From assembly GCA_016710015.1 (NCBI GenBank), contig JADJLR010000003.1:310001-374000 (forward strand): a stretch of DNA of 64,000 nucleotides, read 5' to 3'. Made by a program: the position numbers and the translations under genes. Shown here one piece after another: positions 1-9,027 of the stretch. The notes below the pieces were generated by a model. The model saw only the letters and a list, made by a program, of their open reading frames with translations. It was not told the DNA's origin and did no database searches. Each line of letters opens with the position of its first letter. Within the stretch, counting starts at the first letter, position 1. Origin of the DNA: Flavobacteriales bacterium (GTDB lineage Bacteria > Bacteroidota > Bacteroidia > Flavobacteriales_F > PHOS-HE28).

Positions 1-719
1 CACCGACCACTGGACTTGGGCCAGCCCATGTGCCGCCTGCTTGTGGTGCTCCGCCTAGACCGGTCAGAGAGCGACCGATGCACCGTTGCTACACAACGTC
101 AGCGGTCCGTTGGTGCCTGCGTTCGTGGCTGTGTTCTCCGTGACCGTTACCGTGGCCGTTGCGTTCGCACAAGGTGCTACACCGGTGACCGTGTACACGT
201 ACGCACCCGGTGTCATTGTCGCCGGATCATAGTTGCCACCGACCACTGGACTTGGGCCGCCCATGTTCCGCCTGCTTGTGGTGCTCCGCCTAGACCGGTC
301 GAGAGAGCGACCGATGCACCGTTGCTACACAATGTCAGCGGTCCGTTGGTGCCTGCGTTCGTGGCTGTGTTCTCCGTGACCGTTACCGTGGCCGTTGCGT
401 TCGCACAAGGTGCTACACCGGTGACCGTGTACACGTACGCACCCGGTGTCATTGTCGCCGGATCATAGTTGCCACCGACCACTGGACTTGGGCCGCTCCA
501 TGTTCCGCCTGCTTGTGGTGCTCCGCCTAGACCGGTCGAGAGAGCGACCGATGCACCGTTGCTACACAATGTCAGCGGTCCGTTGGTGCCTGCGTTCGTG
601 GCTGTGTTCTCCGTGACCGTTACCGTGGCCGTTGCGTTCGCACAAGGTGCTACACCGGTGACCGTGTACACGTACGCAACAGGTGTCATTGTCGCCGGAT
701 CATAGTTGCCACCGACCAC
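1..719 (-). pseudogene. Frameshifted continuation of the repeat adhesin, running off the left edge
   Basis: This segment still encodes the 79-residue adhesin repeat, but it is split into pieces by three single-base differences from the repeat consensus: one extra base near 733-737, one missing base near 250-255 and one missing base near 66. The first two compensate, so the frame of the main ORF is restored between about 250 and 66. Residues such as GGNYDPATMTPGAYVYT continue at full conservation on both sides of each shift. That argues for very recent frameshifts or for consensus errors in a repeat array rather than an old pseudogene. The C-terminus of the protein, where a T9SS sorting domain would be expected, lies outside the window. 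Confidence 0.6.
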
Positions 720-3168
720 TGGACTTGGGCCAGCTCCATGTTCCGCCTGCTTGTGGTGCTCCGCCTAGACCGGTCGAGAGAGCGACCGATGCACCGTTGC
801 TACACAATGTCAGCGGTCCGTTGGTGCCTGCGTTCGTGGCTGTGTTCTCCGTGACCGTTACCGTGGCCGTTGCGTTCGCACAAGGTGCTACACCGGTGAC
901 CGTGTACACGTACGCACCCGGTGTCATTGTCGCCGGATCATAGTTGCCACCGACCACTGGACTTGGGCCGCTCCATGTTCCGCCTGCTTGTGGTGCTCCG
1001 CCTAGACCGGTCGAGAGAGCGACCGATGCACCGTTGCTACACAATGTCAGCGGTCCGTTGGTGCCTGCGTTCGTGGCTGTGTTCTCCGTGACCGTTACCG
1101 TGGCCGTTGCGTTCGCACAAGGTGCTACACCGGTGACCGTGTACACGTACGCACCCGGTGTCATTGTCGCCGGATCATAGTTGCCACCGACCACTGGACT
1201 TGGGCCGCTCCATGTTCCGCCTGCTTGTGGTGCTCCGCCTAGACCGGTCGAGAGAGCGACCGATGCACCGTTGCTACACAATGTCAGTGGTCCGTTGGTG
1301 CCTGCGTTCGTGGCTGTGTTCTCCGTGACCGTTACCGTGGCCGTTGCGTTCGCACAAGGTGCTACACCGGTGACCGTGTACACGTACGCACCCGGTGTCA
1401 TTGTCGCCGGATCATAGTTGCCACCGACCACTGGACTTGGGCCGCTCCATGTTCCGCCTGCTTGTGGTGCTCCGCCTAGACCGGTCGAGAGAGCGACCGA
1501 TGCACCGTTGCTACACAATGTCAGCGGTCCGTTGGTGCCTGCGTTCGTGGCTGTGTTCTCCGTGACCGTTACCGTGGCCGTTGCGTTCGCACAAGGTGCT
1601 ACACCGGTGACCGTGTACACGTACGCACCCGGTGTCATTGTCGCCGGATCATAGTTGCCACCGACCACTGGACTTGGGCCAGCCCATGTTCCGCCTGCTT
1701 GTGGTGCTCCGCCTAGACCGGTCGAGAGAGCGACCGATGCACCGTTGCTACACAATGTCAGTGGTCCGTTGGTGCCTGCGTTCGTGGCTGTGTTCTCCGT
1801 GACCGTTACCGTGGCCGTTGCGTTCGCACAAGGTGCTACACCGGTGACCGTGTACACGTACGCACCCGGTGTCATTGTCGCCGGATCATAGTTGCCACCG
1901 ACCACTGGGCTTGGGCCTGCCCATGTTCCACCTGCTTGTGGTGCTCCACCCAAGTTCGTGAACAAGGACACTGCCGCACTGCTGCTGCACACCGTGAGGG
2001 TTCCGTCCGTACCTGCGTTCGTCGCCGCGTTCTCCGTGACCGTTACCGTGGCCGTTGCGTTCGCACAAGGTGCTACACCGGTGACCGTGTACACGTACGC
2101 ACCCGGTGTCATTGTCGCCGGATCATAGTTGCCACCGACCACTGGACTTGGGCCAGCCCAAGTTCCGCCTGCTTGTGGTGCTCCGCCTAGACCGGTCGAG
2201 AGAGCGACCGATGCGCCGTTGCTACACAACGTCAGCGGTCCGTTGGTGCCTGCGTTCGTGGCTGTGTTCTCCGTGACCGTTACCGTGGCCGTTGCGTTCG
2301 CACAAGGTGCTACACCGGTGACCGTGTACACGTACGCACCCGGTGTCATTGTCGCCGGATCATAGTTGCCACCGACCACTGGACTTGGGCCAGCCCATGT
2401 TCCGCCTGCTTGTGGTGCTCCGCCTAGACCGGTCGAGAGAGCGACCGATGCACCGTTGCTACACAATGTCAGCGGTCCGTTGGTGCCTGCGTTCGTGGCT
2501 GTGTTCTCCGTGACCGTTACCGTGGCCGTTGCGTTCGCACAGGGTGCTACACCGGTGACCGTGTACACGTACGCACCCGGTGTCATTGTCGCCGGATCAT
2601 AGTTGCCACCGACCACTGGACTTGGGCCAGCCCATGTTCCGCCTGCTTGTGGTGCTCCGCCTAGACCGGTCGAGAGAGCGACCGATGCACCGTTGCTACA
2701 CAATGTCAGTGGTCCGTTGGTGCCTGCGTTCGTGGCTGTGTTCTCCGTGACCGTTACCGTGGCCGTTGCGTTCGCACAAGGTGCTACACCGGTGACCGTG
2801 TACACGTACGCACCCGGTGTCATTGTCGCCGGATCATAGTTGCCACCGACCACTGGACTTGGGCCGCTCCATGTTCCGCCTGCTTGTGGTGCTCCGCCTA
2901 GACCGGTCGAGAGAGCGACCGATGCGCCGTTGCTACACAACGTCAGCGGTCCGTTGGTGCCTGCGTTCGTGGCTGTGTTCTCCGTGACCGTTACCGTGGC
3001 CGTTGCGTTCGCACAAGGTGCTACACCGGTGACCGTGTACACGTACGCACCCGGTGTCATTGTCGCCGGATCATAGTTGCCACCGACCACTGGACTTGGG
3101 CCAGCCCATGTTCCGCCTGCTTGTGGTGCTCCGCCTAGACCGGTCGAGAGAGCGACCGATGCACCGTT
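1..3168 (-). repeat. Tandem array of near-identical 237-bp (79-codon) units
   Basis: The unit boundary motif catagttgcc recurs at 228, 464, 701, 939 and 1176, then every 237 bp up to about 3072. About 13 units are nearly identical. Two older, diverged units precede them in coding order (about 3170-3550). One internal unit (1892-2128) differs strongly over about 60 bp (SSSAAVSLFTNLGG instead of SNGASVALSTGLGG). The other units differ only at a few sites, mainly TGG-GCT versus TGG-AGC (Trp-Ala or Trp-Ser) and single silent changes. Such homogeneity implies recent expansion or ongoing gene conversion. Confidence 0.95.
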
Positions 3169-4848
3169 GCTACACACGGACAAGGGTCCATCCCCCCCCG
3201 CATTTGGCCCTGCACTTTCATTCACGGTGACGGTTGCGGATGCATTCGGACAAGGAGGCACACCGAGCACGGTGTAGGTATACACCCCGGGAAGCATGTT
3301 GGTCGGGTTGTAATTCCCACCGACCACAGGGCTCGGTCCGGCCCAGCTACCACCCGCCTGCGGGGATCCACCAAGGCTATTGATCAACGCTACGGTCGCT
3401 CCGGTGGCGCAGATATCCAAGGTGCCATTCGTCCCTGGACTTCCACCGTTGGCGGTCACATTCACCGTGGCTTGCGCCGTTTGGCAGCCGTTCCCGACCC
3501 GGTACACATAGAGTCCGAACAGATCCGTGGAGGGGGTGAAAGATCCATTGTGTACGGCACCATTTGGATCGGTCCAAACACCTCCAACGTCCGGTGAACC
3601 ACCTAGGGAATTGAATAGGTTGATCGCTGGCCCACCGGTGCAACTCACTACGGATCCGTTGGTGCCCGCATCAGGAGGCACGGGCGGTGGGTCCACCACG
3701 GTGATCAATACGGAGAAGGTGGCAACATTCGGGATCGGGCAAGCGTTGTCCGTGGCGGTTATCAGGATATTGACCGGTGAAAAGGCGGGGTCCGGGGTCC
3801 AGCAGAATTGACCGACCGCTGGATTCGTACCAGTCACAGTGAATGTGGCTCCGGGTAAGAGGGTGGTGATGTTGGAGGTCAAGGTCACGGAACCGCCAAC
3901 GTCCGCATCCGTGAACGGAATATCGGCGCAGAACGGTAACCCATCGCAGACCTCGATGCTGCCAGAACCCGTTATGAACCCTGTGGTGGTATTGGTCAGG
4001 CCGGTACTTATAGGCGGGTCCCCCATGCAGTTCACCACCACAAAAATGAAGTCCCGCATGATCGTCCCGATCGGCAACCCATTCACATCATACGTCGTCA
4101 CCTCGACCACAACGACGTAATTCCCCGTCACAGTTGGCGTAAAGATCATCTGGCCATTGGCCGGATCCAAGGTTATCCCTGGGATAGGCGCGATCGCTGT
4201 GCCACCGCCTTGGTAGGTCACATTGGTAGGGGCCGGGGCGGCGAATTGTGCAGAGATCAACTCAAATGCCATGGTATTTCCGTCCGGATCGGTGATCCCC
4301 GGATTGTACAGCACTGGATCATTCACGCAAACGAAGGGAATGGAATTGTCGCCGATGATCGGGGATGCGTCACAGACCCCGCCGGCATTGTTCAAGGTGG
4401 TTTCCAAGTACATACCTGGCGTGCCTTGTACGTTCTCTGTTGAGCTTCTACAGCAAATGCTCCATGCAATGGTCCAATCGTTACATGGTGAGAGAAATAG
4501 CGTTGTAACGAATCGGTAATGCATGATCCCCGGCAGGGTGCCCCCGTTGCAAGTGCTCAGTCCGGCGGAAGCGGGACACAACTGCGACACTTCCTCGGTG
4601 AGCACCAGAGGTAGACTGTTCACGGTGAAGAGGACCCCACAATCGTTGCTGAGCTGCAGTGACTGAGCGGTGAGGGCTGCGCCGGTGCAATCCAGGTAGA
4701 GATCCAGGGTCACGTCGTAGAAATTACCTCCGGTACATTCGTAGGTGATACTCCCCCCGGAATAGTGATCCGCCTGCGCATTGACAACTCCTAGCAGAAC
4801 GCAACCTGCCACGAGTATGGAACGCAATGAGTTGAGAGGAGAGTGCAT
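700..4848 (-). CDS. Secreted repeat-rich surface adhesin (T9SS-type), C-terminus beyond the window
   Basis: About 1,380 residues are visible before a frameshift. A signal peptide (hydrophobic ILVAGCVLLGVVNA) is followed by a cysteine-containing head (roughly residues 28-275) starting near GGSITYEC. The same head occurs in the giant adhesin at 43990-53733, so the two are paralogues. A short Ig/cadherin-like segment follows, ending in VLITVVDPPP. Then come 79-residue repeats with the core LGGAPQAGGTW(A/S)GPSPVVGG. The first repeats are diverged and the rest are almost identical even at DNA level. ATG at 4848 is preferred over the GTG one codon upstream. Surface attachment or cell-cell adhesion is inferred from architecture. 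No sorting domain is visible because the 3' end is missing. Confidence 0.8.
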   Translation of the reverse strand: MHSPLNSLRSILVAGCVLLGVVNAQADHYSGGSITYECTGGNFYDVTLDLYLDCTGAALTAQSLQLSNDCGVLFTVNSLPLVLTEEVSQLCPASAGLSTCNGGTLPGIMHYRFVTTLFLSPCNDWTIAWSICCRSSTENVQGTPGMYLETTLNNAGGVCDASPIIGDNSIPFVCVNDPVLYNPGITDPDGNTMAFELISAQFAAPAPTNVTYQGGGTAIAPIPGITLDPANGQMIFTPTVTGNYVVVVEVTTYDVNGLPIGTIMRDFIFVVVNCMGDPPISTGLTNTTTGFITGSGSIEVCDGLPFCADIPFTDADVGGSVTLTSNITTLLPGATFTVTGTNPAVGQFCWTPDPAFSPVNILITATDNACPIPNVATFSVLITVVDPPPVPPDAGTNGSVVSCTGGPAINLFNSLGGSPDVGGVWTDPNGAVHNGSFTPSTDLFGLYVYRVGNGCQTAQATVNVTANGGSPGTNGTLDICATGATVALINSLGGSPQAGGSWAGPSPVVGGNYNPTNMLPGVYTYTVLGVPPCPNASATVTVNESAGPNAGGDGPLSVCSNGASVALSTGLGGAPQAGGTWAGPSPVVGGNYDPATMTPGAYVYTVTGVAPCANATATVTVTENTATNAGTNGPLTLCSNGASVALSTGLGGAPQAGGTWSGPSPVVGGNYDPATMTPGAYVYTVTGVAPCANATATVTVTENTATNAGTNGPLTLCSNGASVALSTGLGGAPQAGGTWAGPSPVVGGNYDPATMTPGAYVYTVTGVAPCANATATVTVTENTATNAGTNGPLTLCSNGASVALSTGLGGAPQAGGTWAGPSPVVGGNYDPATMTPGAYVYTVTGVAPCANATATVTVTENTATNAGTNGPLTLCSNGASVALSTGLGGAPQAGGTWAGPSPVVGGNYDPATMTPGAYVYTVTGVAPCANATATVTVTENAATNAGTDGTLTVCSSSAAVSLFTNLGGAPQAGGTWAGPSPVVGGNYDPATMTPGAYVYTVTGVAPCANATATVTVTENTATNAGTNGPLTLCSNGASVALSTGLGGAPQAGGTWAGPSPVVGGNYDPATMTPGAYVYTVTGVAPCANATATVTVTENTATNAGTNGPLTLCSNGASVALSTGLGGAPQAGGTWSGPSPVVGGNYDPATMTPGAYVYTVTGVAPCANATATVTVTENTATNAGTNGPLTLCSNGASVALSTGLGGAPQAGGTWSGPSPVVGGNYDPATMTPGAYVYTVTGVAPCANATATVTVTENTATNAGTNGPLTLCSNGASVALSTGLGGAPQAGGTWSGPSPVVGGNYDPATMTPGAYVYTVTGVAPCANATATVTVTENTATNAGTNGPLTLCSNGASVALSTGLGGAPQAGGTWSWPKSSGRWQL

Positions 4849-4900
4849 CACCTATGGAGTATCCGATCGGCCACACCAAAGGCGAGCGAACGAATAGTGA

Positions 4901-4908
4901 CAAAGATA
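4901..4908 (-). promoter_or_regulatory. Candidate -7 box (TATCTTTG) for the repeat adhesin
   Basis: On the minus strand this reads TATCTTTG, a full match to the Bacteroidota -7 consensus TAnnTTTG. A TTG that could serve as -33 element lies about 21 bp upstream (4930-4932). The predicted transcription start is about 40 bp before the ATG at 4848. Confidence 0.45.
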
Positions 4909-5037
4909 ACCCCCGAATCGGCTGAATAGCAAGGACTAGCGACTATCCGACCACCAGCCTTGGCAGGCTTCGGAACCGTCTCTTATGGAGACATGCAATT
5001 AACTGAGCGTGAACTTAGGACGTTGGGCCTATCGGCT

Positions 5038-5045
5038 TACTTTTG
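5038..5045 (+). promoter_or_regulatory. Candidate -7 box (TACTTTTG) for the TonB receptor operon
   Basis: TACTTTTG matches TAnnTTTG. No clear -33 TTTG sits at the expected 19-bp spacing. Use of this box would give a 5' leader of about 100 nt before the ATG at 5153. Confidence 0.35.
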
Positions 5046-5152
5046 TCGGCCTTGGAAAACTCCGCACCGACAATGGAGTGGAAGCACTTATGGGTGCCAA
5101 GGACCAGTGAACCCTGCGGTTTGAACACCTGCCCCGAACGCCGCCCAAGCGC

Positions 5153-7705
5153 ATGAACCGATCCATACTCCTTATTGGCCTGCTCATAGCCCAACGCGCA
5201 TTCGCCCAGTCGGATACCACACTGGCACCTATGGATGCTGATACGACCCGTGCCTCGCTGTTGGCGGATAGCGTACAGAACCTGAACCCGCGCACGCCGG
5301 TGATCACGATCACGTCGGATGACCTGGATTCGGAATTGGGATCGCAGGACGTATCGGGCATTCTTCAATCTTCTCGGGACATCTTCACCTCGACGGCAGG
5401 GTTCAACTTCGGATCGGCACGTTTCCGGATCCGGGGTTATGACTCGGAGAACACCTTGGTCACCATCAACGGGGTATTGGTGAACGATCTGGAGACGGGC
5501 TGGGCCTCTTGGTCCACGTGGGGCGGTTTGAATGATGTGACCCGCTACACTCAGGTACGCACGGGCATTGGTGCTACTCGCTACAACTTCGGTAGCATCG
5601 GTGGCAGCTCGGACATCAACATCCGTCCAGGTGCTTTGCGTAAGGGGTTGAAAGTTTCCTATGCTTCGGCGAATCGGGCCTACAACAACCGGCTCATGGT
5701 CTCTGGAAGTACTGGCCTATTGCAGAACGGTTGGTCGTTCAGCTTTTCGGGGTCGCGGCGATGGGCGGAGGAAGGCTACGTTCCGGGAACTTCGTTCAAC
5801 GCGTATGCCTATTACATGGCTGCAGAACACAAGATCGACAAGCGGCATACCGTGAGTTTCGCCGGTTTCGGTGCTCCCTTGGTCCGTGGTCGACAAGGGG
5901 TCGCGATCCAAGAGGCATACGATCTTGCTGGCACGAACTACTACAACCCGAACTGGGGCTATCAGGATGGAGTGAAGCGGAATGCCCGCATGAATTTCGA
6001 TCACAAGCCGTTGATGATGGTGAGCCACATCTTCACGCCCACCGACAGCATCAACTGGACCACTTCCTTGGTCTACACCTTCGGTCGTGATGGGGCCACA
6101 GGTCTGAATTGGTTCGATGCCAAGGACCCGCGCCCGGATTACTACCGCTACCTGCCGAGCTACAACGCGGATGAGAACCCGGCCCTAGCTGCCGAACAAT
6201 CCACGGCATGGCGCCTTGACCCGAACGTGCAGCAGATCAACTGGGATCAGCTCTACTTCGCGAATGGCAAGAACTTGTACAGCGTACTGAACGCCGACGG
6301 TACCGGAGAAACGATCACCGGGAACCGTAGCAAGTACATTGTGGAGGAGCAGCGTGCAGACCCGTCTCGAGTCGGATTGAACAGCGTGTATAGCCGGATC
6401 CTGAAGAACGATCAACACCTAACGGTCGGTGGCAGTTTCAATCACCAGCGTACGCACTACTTCAAGACCATTGACGACTTGCTGGGTGGTGATTTCTGGG
6501 TGGACATCGACCAGTTCGCCGACCGCGATTTCAACGATACCCTCATTTCCCAGAACGACCTGACCCGCCCGAACAAGGTGGTGCGTGAAGGGGATGTGTT
6601 CGGTTGGGATTACGACATCCACACCCGTTTGGTCAACGTGTTCGGCCAATACGAGAAGAAGTGGACCACCTTGGAGGTATACGCTGGTCTTCAACTCGCG
6701 CAAACCTCCTTCTGGCGGGTGGGCAACGTGCAGAATGGTCGCTTTCCGGACACTTCCGAAGGCAAAGGACCGACCAACGATTTCTTCAATGTCGGTGTAA
6801 AAGCGGGTGCGATCTATAAGCTGACGGGACGGCATTTCATCGCCGCGAATGCTGCGTACTTGAACCGTCCACCCACTTCGAACAACGCATTCATCTCAGC
6901 GCGCACTCGTCCGAACACGATACCGGGACTCCAGAGCGAGAACGTGATGTCCACCGACATCGGTTATGTCGTTCGCTACGCACGTCTGAAAGCGCGCGCG
7001 ACCCTCTACTACACCAAGTTGGCCAACCAAGTATGGTCGCGATACTATTACAACGATGAAGCGCTCACGATCGTCAACTACAGTATGAGCGGTGTGGACC
7101 AGATCAATAAAGGCGTGGAACTCGGGGTAGAAGCCAATCTCACGAGCACGTGGCAGATGACGGCGGTGTATGCGGGTGGCGATTACCGCTATGCCTCCAG
7201 ACCGTTGGCCACCATCACACGCAACAACAGCGCGGAAGTCTTCGCATCGAACCGCACCGTGTATTGGGAGAACTACAAAGTGGGTGGCATGCCACAGACC
7301 GCAGCATCGCTCGGATTGCGCTACAATTCTCCGAAATACTGGTTCGCCGGTGTGAACGGGAACTACTTCGGGAACATCTACTTGGACCCCAATCCGGACC
7401 GTCGCACGGTGGAGGCCATTGGCAACTACGTAAGCACCGATCCGCAAGTGACCCAATTGCTGGATCAGGAACAATTGGAGGACAACTTCACCGTGGATGC
7501 CTTCGCTGGGAAGTCGTGGATGATCAAGCGCAAATACCGGATCGCCGCGAACGTTTCAGTCAGCAACATCCTGGACAACCAAGACTTCAAGGTCGGCGGT
7601 TTCGAGCAGCTTCGTTACGACCGCACCGAGGTGGGCAAATTCCCACCCAAATACTCCTACCTCTACGGGCGCAACTACTTCGCCATGGTCACCTTCAGCT
7701 TCTGA
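5153..7705 (+). CDS. TonB-dependent outer-membrane receptor
   Basis: The protein has 850 residues. A signal peptide (LLIGLLIAQRAFAQ) leads into a plug domain at about residues 50-165 (ITITSDDLD, FRIRGYDSENTLVTINGV, then GSIGGSSDINIRPG), followed by a long 22-strand-type barrel ending in YFAMVTFSF with a terminal Phe. It lacks the N-terminal carboxypeptidase-regulatory domain common in SusC-like receptors. Energised import across the outer membrane is the family role. The substrate cannot be read from the sequence, but the downstream DUF5689 and OB-fold cargo genes suggest nucleic-acid fragments or phosphate-containing breakdown products. It is first in an operon, with a 7-bp gap to the next gene. 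Confidence 0.9.
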   Translation: MNRSILLIGLLIAQRAFAQSDTTLAPMDADTTRASLLADSVQNLNPRTPVITITSDDLDSELGSQDVSGILQSSRDIFTSTAGFNFGSARFRIRGYDSENTLVTINGVLVNDLETGWASWSTWGGLNDVTRYTQVRTGIGATRYNFGSIGGSSDINIRPGALRKGLKVSYASANRAYNNRLMVSGSTGLLQNGWSFSFSGSRRWAEEGYVPGTSFNAYAYYMAAEHKIDKRHTVSFAGFGAPLVRGRQGVAIQEAYDLAGTNYYNPNWGYQDGVKRNARMNFDHKPLMMVSHIFTPTDSINWTTSLVYTFGRDGATGLNWFDAKDPRPDYYRYLPSYNADENPALAAEQSTAWRLDPNVQQINWDQLYFANGKNLYSVLNADGTGETITGNRSKYIVEEQRADPSRVGLNSVYSRILKNDQHLTVGGSFNHQRTHYFKTIDDLLGGDFWVDIDQFADRDFNDTLISQNDLTRPNKVVREGDVFGWDYDIHTRLVNVFGQYEKKWTTLEVYAGLQLAQTSFWRVGNVQNGRFPDTSEGKGPTNDFFNVGVKAGAIYKLTGRHFIAANAAYLNRPPTSNNAFISARTRPNTIPGLQSENVMSTDIGYVVRYARLKARATLYYTKLANQVWSRYYYNDEALTIVNYSMSGVDQINKGVELGVEANLTSTWQMTAVYAGGDYRYASRPLATITRNNSAEVFASNRTVYWENYKVGGMPQTAASLGLRYNSPKYWFAGVNGNYFGNIYLDPNPDRRTVEAIGNYVSTDPQVTQLLDQEQLEDNFTVDAFAGKSWMIKRKYRIAANVSVSNILDNQDFKVGGFEQLRYDRTEVGKFPPKYSYLYGRNYFAMVTFSF

Positions 7706-7712
7706 TCCGTAC

Positions 7713-8993
7713 ATGAAAAGCATGAACTCCTTGATGAATTTCCGGACCTTGGTCTACACCCTTGCCGTCACCGCCGTGTTGGGGGCCTGTAAGAAGGAAT
7801 ACGATGCACCGCCCGTGCGGACCATCCCGCAAGGGCAGATCCTCACGGTGGCCGAATTGCGAGCCCTTTTCACTGGAACCCCGAAGCATTTCGGCGGGGA
7901 CACTTCCATTTATGCGGTAGTGACCGCGGATGAGGTGAACGGCAACCTCTACAAGAACGTGTACATCCAAGACCATACGGGTGCCTTGATCATGCGCTTA
8001 TTGAGCAGCGGCGGACTCTACCAAGGGGACAGCATCCGGATCTACCTCCCGGGCACGGTCCTAGGATCCTACGCAGGCATGTTGCAATTGGATAGCGTGG
8101 ATGTGGACAACAACGTGGTGAAGCAATCCACCTTGGTGCATGTAGAGCCACAGGAGGTGACCATGTCGCAGATCACACCGGCCATGCAAGGCAAATTGAT
8201 CCGGTTGAACAATGTGCAATTCGTTGAAGGGGATACCGGCAGGACCTACGCGAATGCGATCACGCAAGCCACCGAGAATCGCACCCTAGAAGATTGCAAC
8301 AACGGAACGGTGCTCGTGCGCAACAGCGGCTATTCCAACTTCGCGGGTCTTCCTATTCCGAATGGCAAGGGAAGCTTCACGGCCGTGGTGGGCCAGTTCA
8401 ACAGCGACATGCAACTCTTCATCCGGAACATCAACGAAGTGCAGTTGAATGGTCCACGTTGCGGCCAGAACGAGTGCTTGCCGATAGCCGAGTTGGACGA
8501 AGACTTCTCTCTCGCACAGAACAATCAGAACATTATGCTGGAATGTTGGATCAACGTATTCACGGAAGGTACCCGTCTTTGGAAAGGCATAGTTGCAGGG
8601 AGCGAATCTTTCTGCGAGGCAAGGCCAGCGAGCTTCGACGTGACCACCACCTCTTGGTTCGTTAGCGCACCGGTGCAATACAGCGCTGGTATGCAAGCCT
8701 CTTTCCGCTCTGCCATCGGCAACACGTGGCAGCATGACGGCCTTAGCGTCTGGGTCAGCACGGACATCGACCTGGTCGATGGCACTGGCGTTGCCAATGC
8801 ACCATGGGTGCAGCTCACGGAAGCGGCGCTGGCAGGATCGGGCTCCCCTGTTGGCACGTGGTTTCCATCTGGAAACATTCCGTTGTCGAATTACCTGAAT
8901 GACGGAGATAACTTTGTCATCGGCTTCAAATACACGGGCGTCCCCAATACCCAAGCCACCTCCTACCGCATCGATGATGTGCTGGTGCAATAA
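7713..8993 (+). CDS. DUF5689 surface lipoprotein
   Basis: The protein has 426 residues. The lipoprotein signal ends in VLGAC followed by KKEYD, so Cys26 is the predicted lipidated residue. Residues about 40-250 match the Bacteroidota DUF5689 pattern (AVVTADEVNGNLYKNVYIQD, LIMRLLSSGGLYQGDSIRIY), which I relate to OB folds. The C-terminal part (about 265-426: LDEDFSLAQN, SFDVTTTSWFVSAPV, YRIDDVLVQ) resembles a choice-of-anchor/jelly-roll module. It follows the TonB receptor by 7 bp and precedes a T9SS cargo gene by 34 bp. A substrate-binding partner of the receptor is the likely role, by analogy with other TonB-lipoprotein pairs. Confidence 0.82.
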   Translation: MKSMNSLMNFRTLVYTLAVTAVLGACKKEYDAPPVRTIPQGQILTVAELRALFTGTPKHFGGDTSIYAVVTADEVNGNLYKNVYIQDHTGALIMRLLSSGGLYQGDSIRIYLPGTVLGSYAGMLQLDSVDVDNNVVKQSTLVHVEPQEVTMSQITPAMQGKLIRLNNVQFVEGDTGRTYANAITQATENRTLEDCNNGTVLVRNSGYSNFAGLPIPNGKGSFTAVVGQFNSDMQLFIRNINEVQLNGPRCGQNECLPIAELDEDFSLAQNNQNIMLECWINVFTEGTRLWKGIVAGSESFCEARPASFDVTTTSWFVSAPVQYSAGMQASFRSAIGNTWQHDGLSVWVSTDIDLVDGTGVANAPWVQLTEAALAGSGSPVGTWFPSGNIPLSNYLNDGDNFVIGFKYTGVPNTQATSYRIDDVLVQ

Positions 8994-9027
8994 GCAACAC
9001 TGACCAACGAACTCAACCCCCTTGAAC

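Larger units (their letters stand above)
4849..5152. other. Divergent intergenic region between adhesin and TonB receptor operon
   Basis: This 304-bp stretch separates two divergent genes. It holds one candidate -7 box for each direction (4901-4908 minus, 5038-5045 plus). The short ORFs crossing it have no recognisable sequence and are not called. Confidence 0.5.

Noticed and set aside
1..3168. CRISPR-like appearance of the regular array
   Set aside because: The units are 237 bp, contiguous and protein-coding, with no unique spacers between short repeats and no cas genes.
469..3277. A series of identical 78-residue plus-strand ORFs in the left array
   Set aside because: They are antisense shadows of the 237-bp repeat. 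The minus frame has a signal peptide, head domain and protein-like repeat motifs; the plus frames do not.
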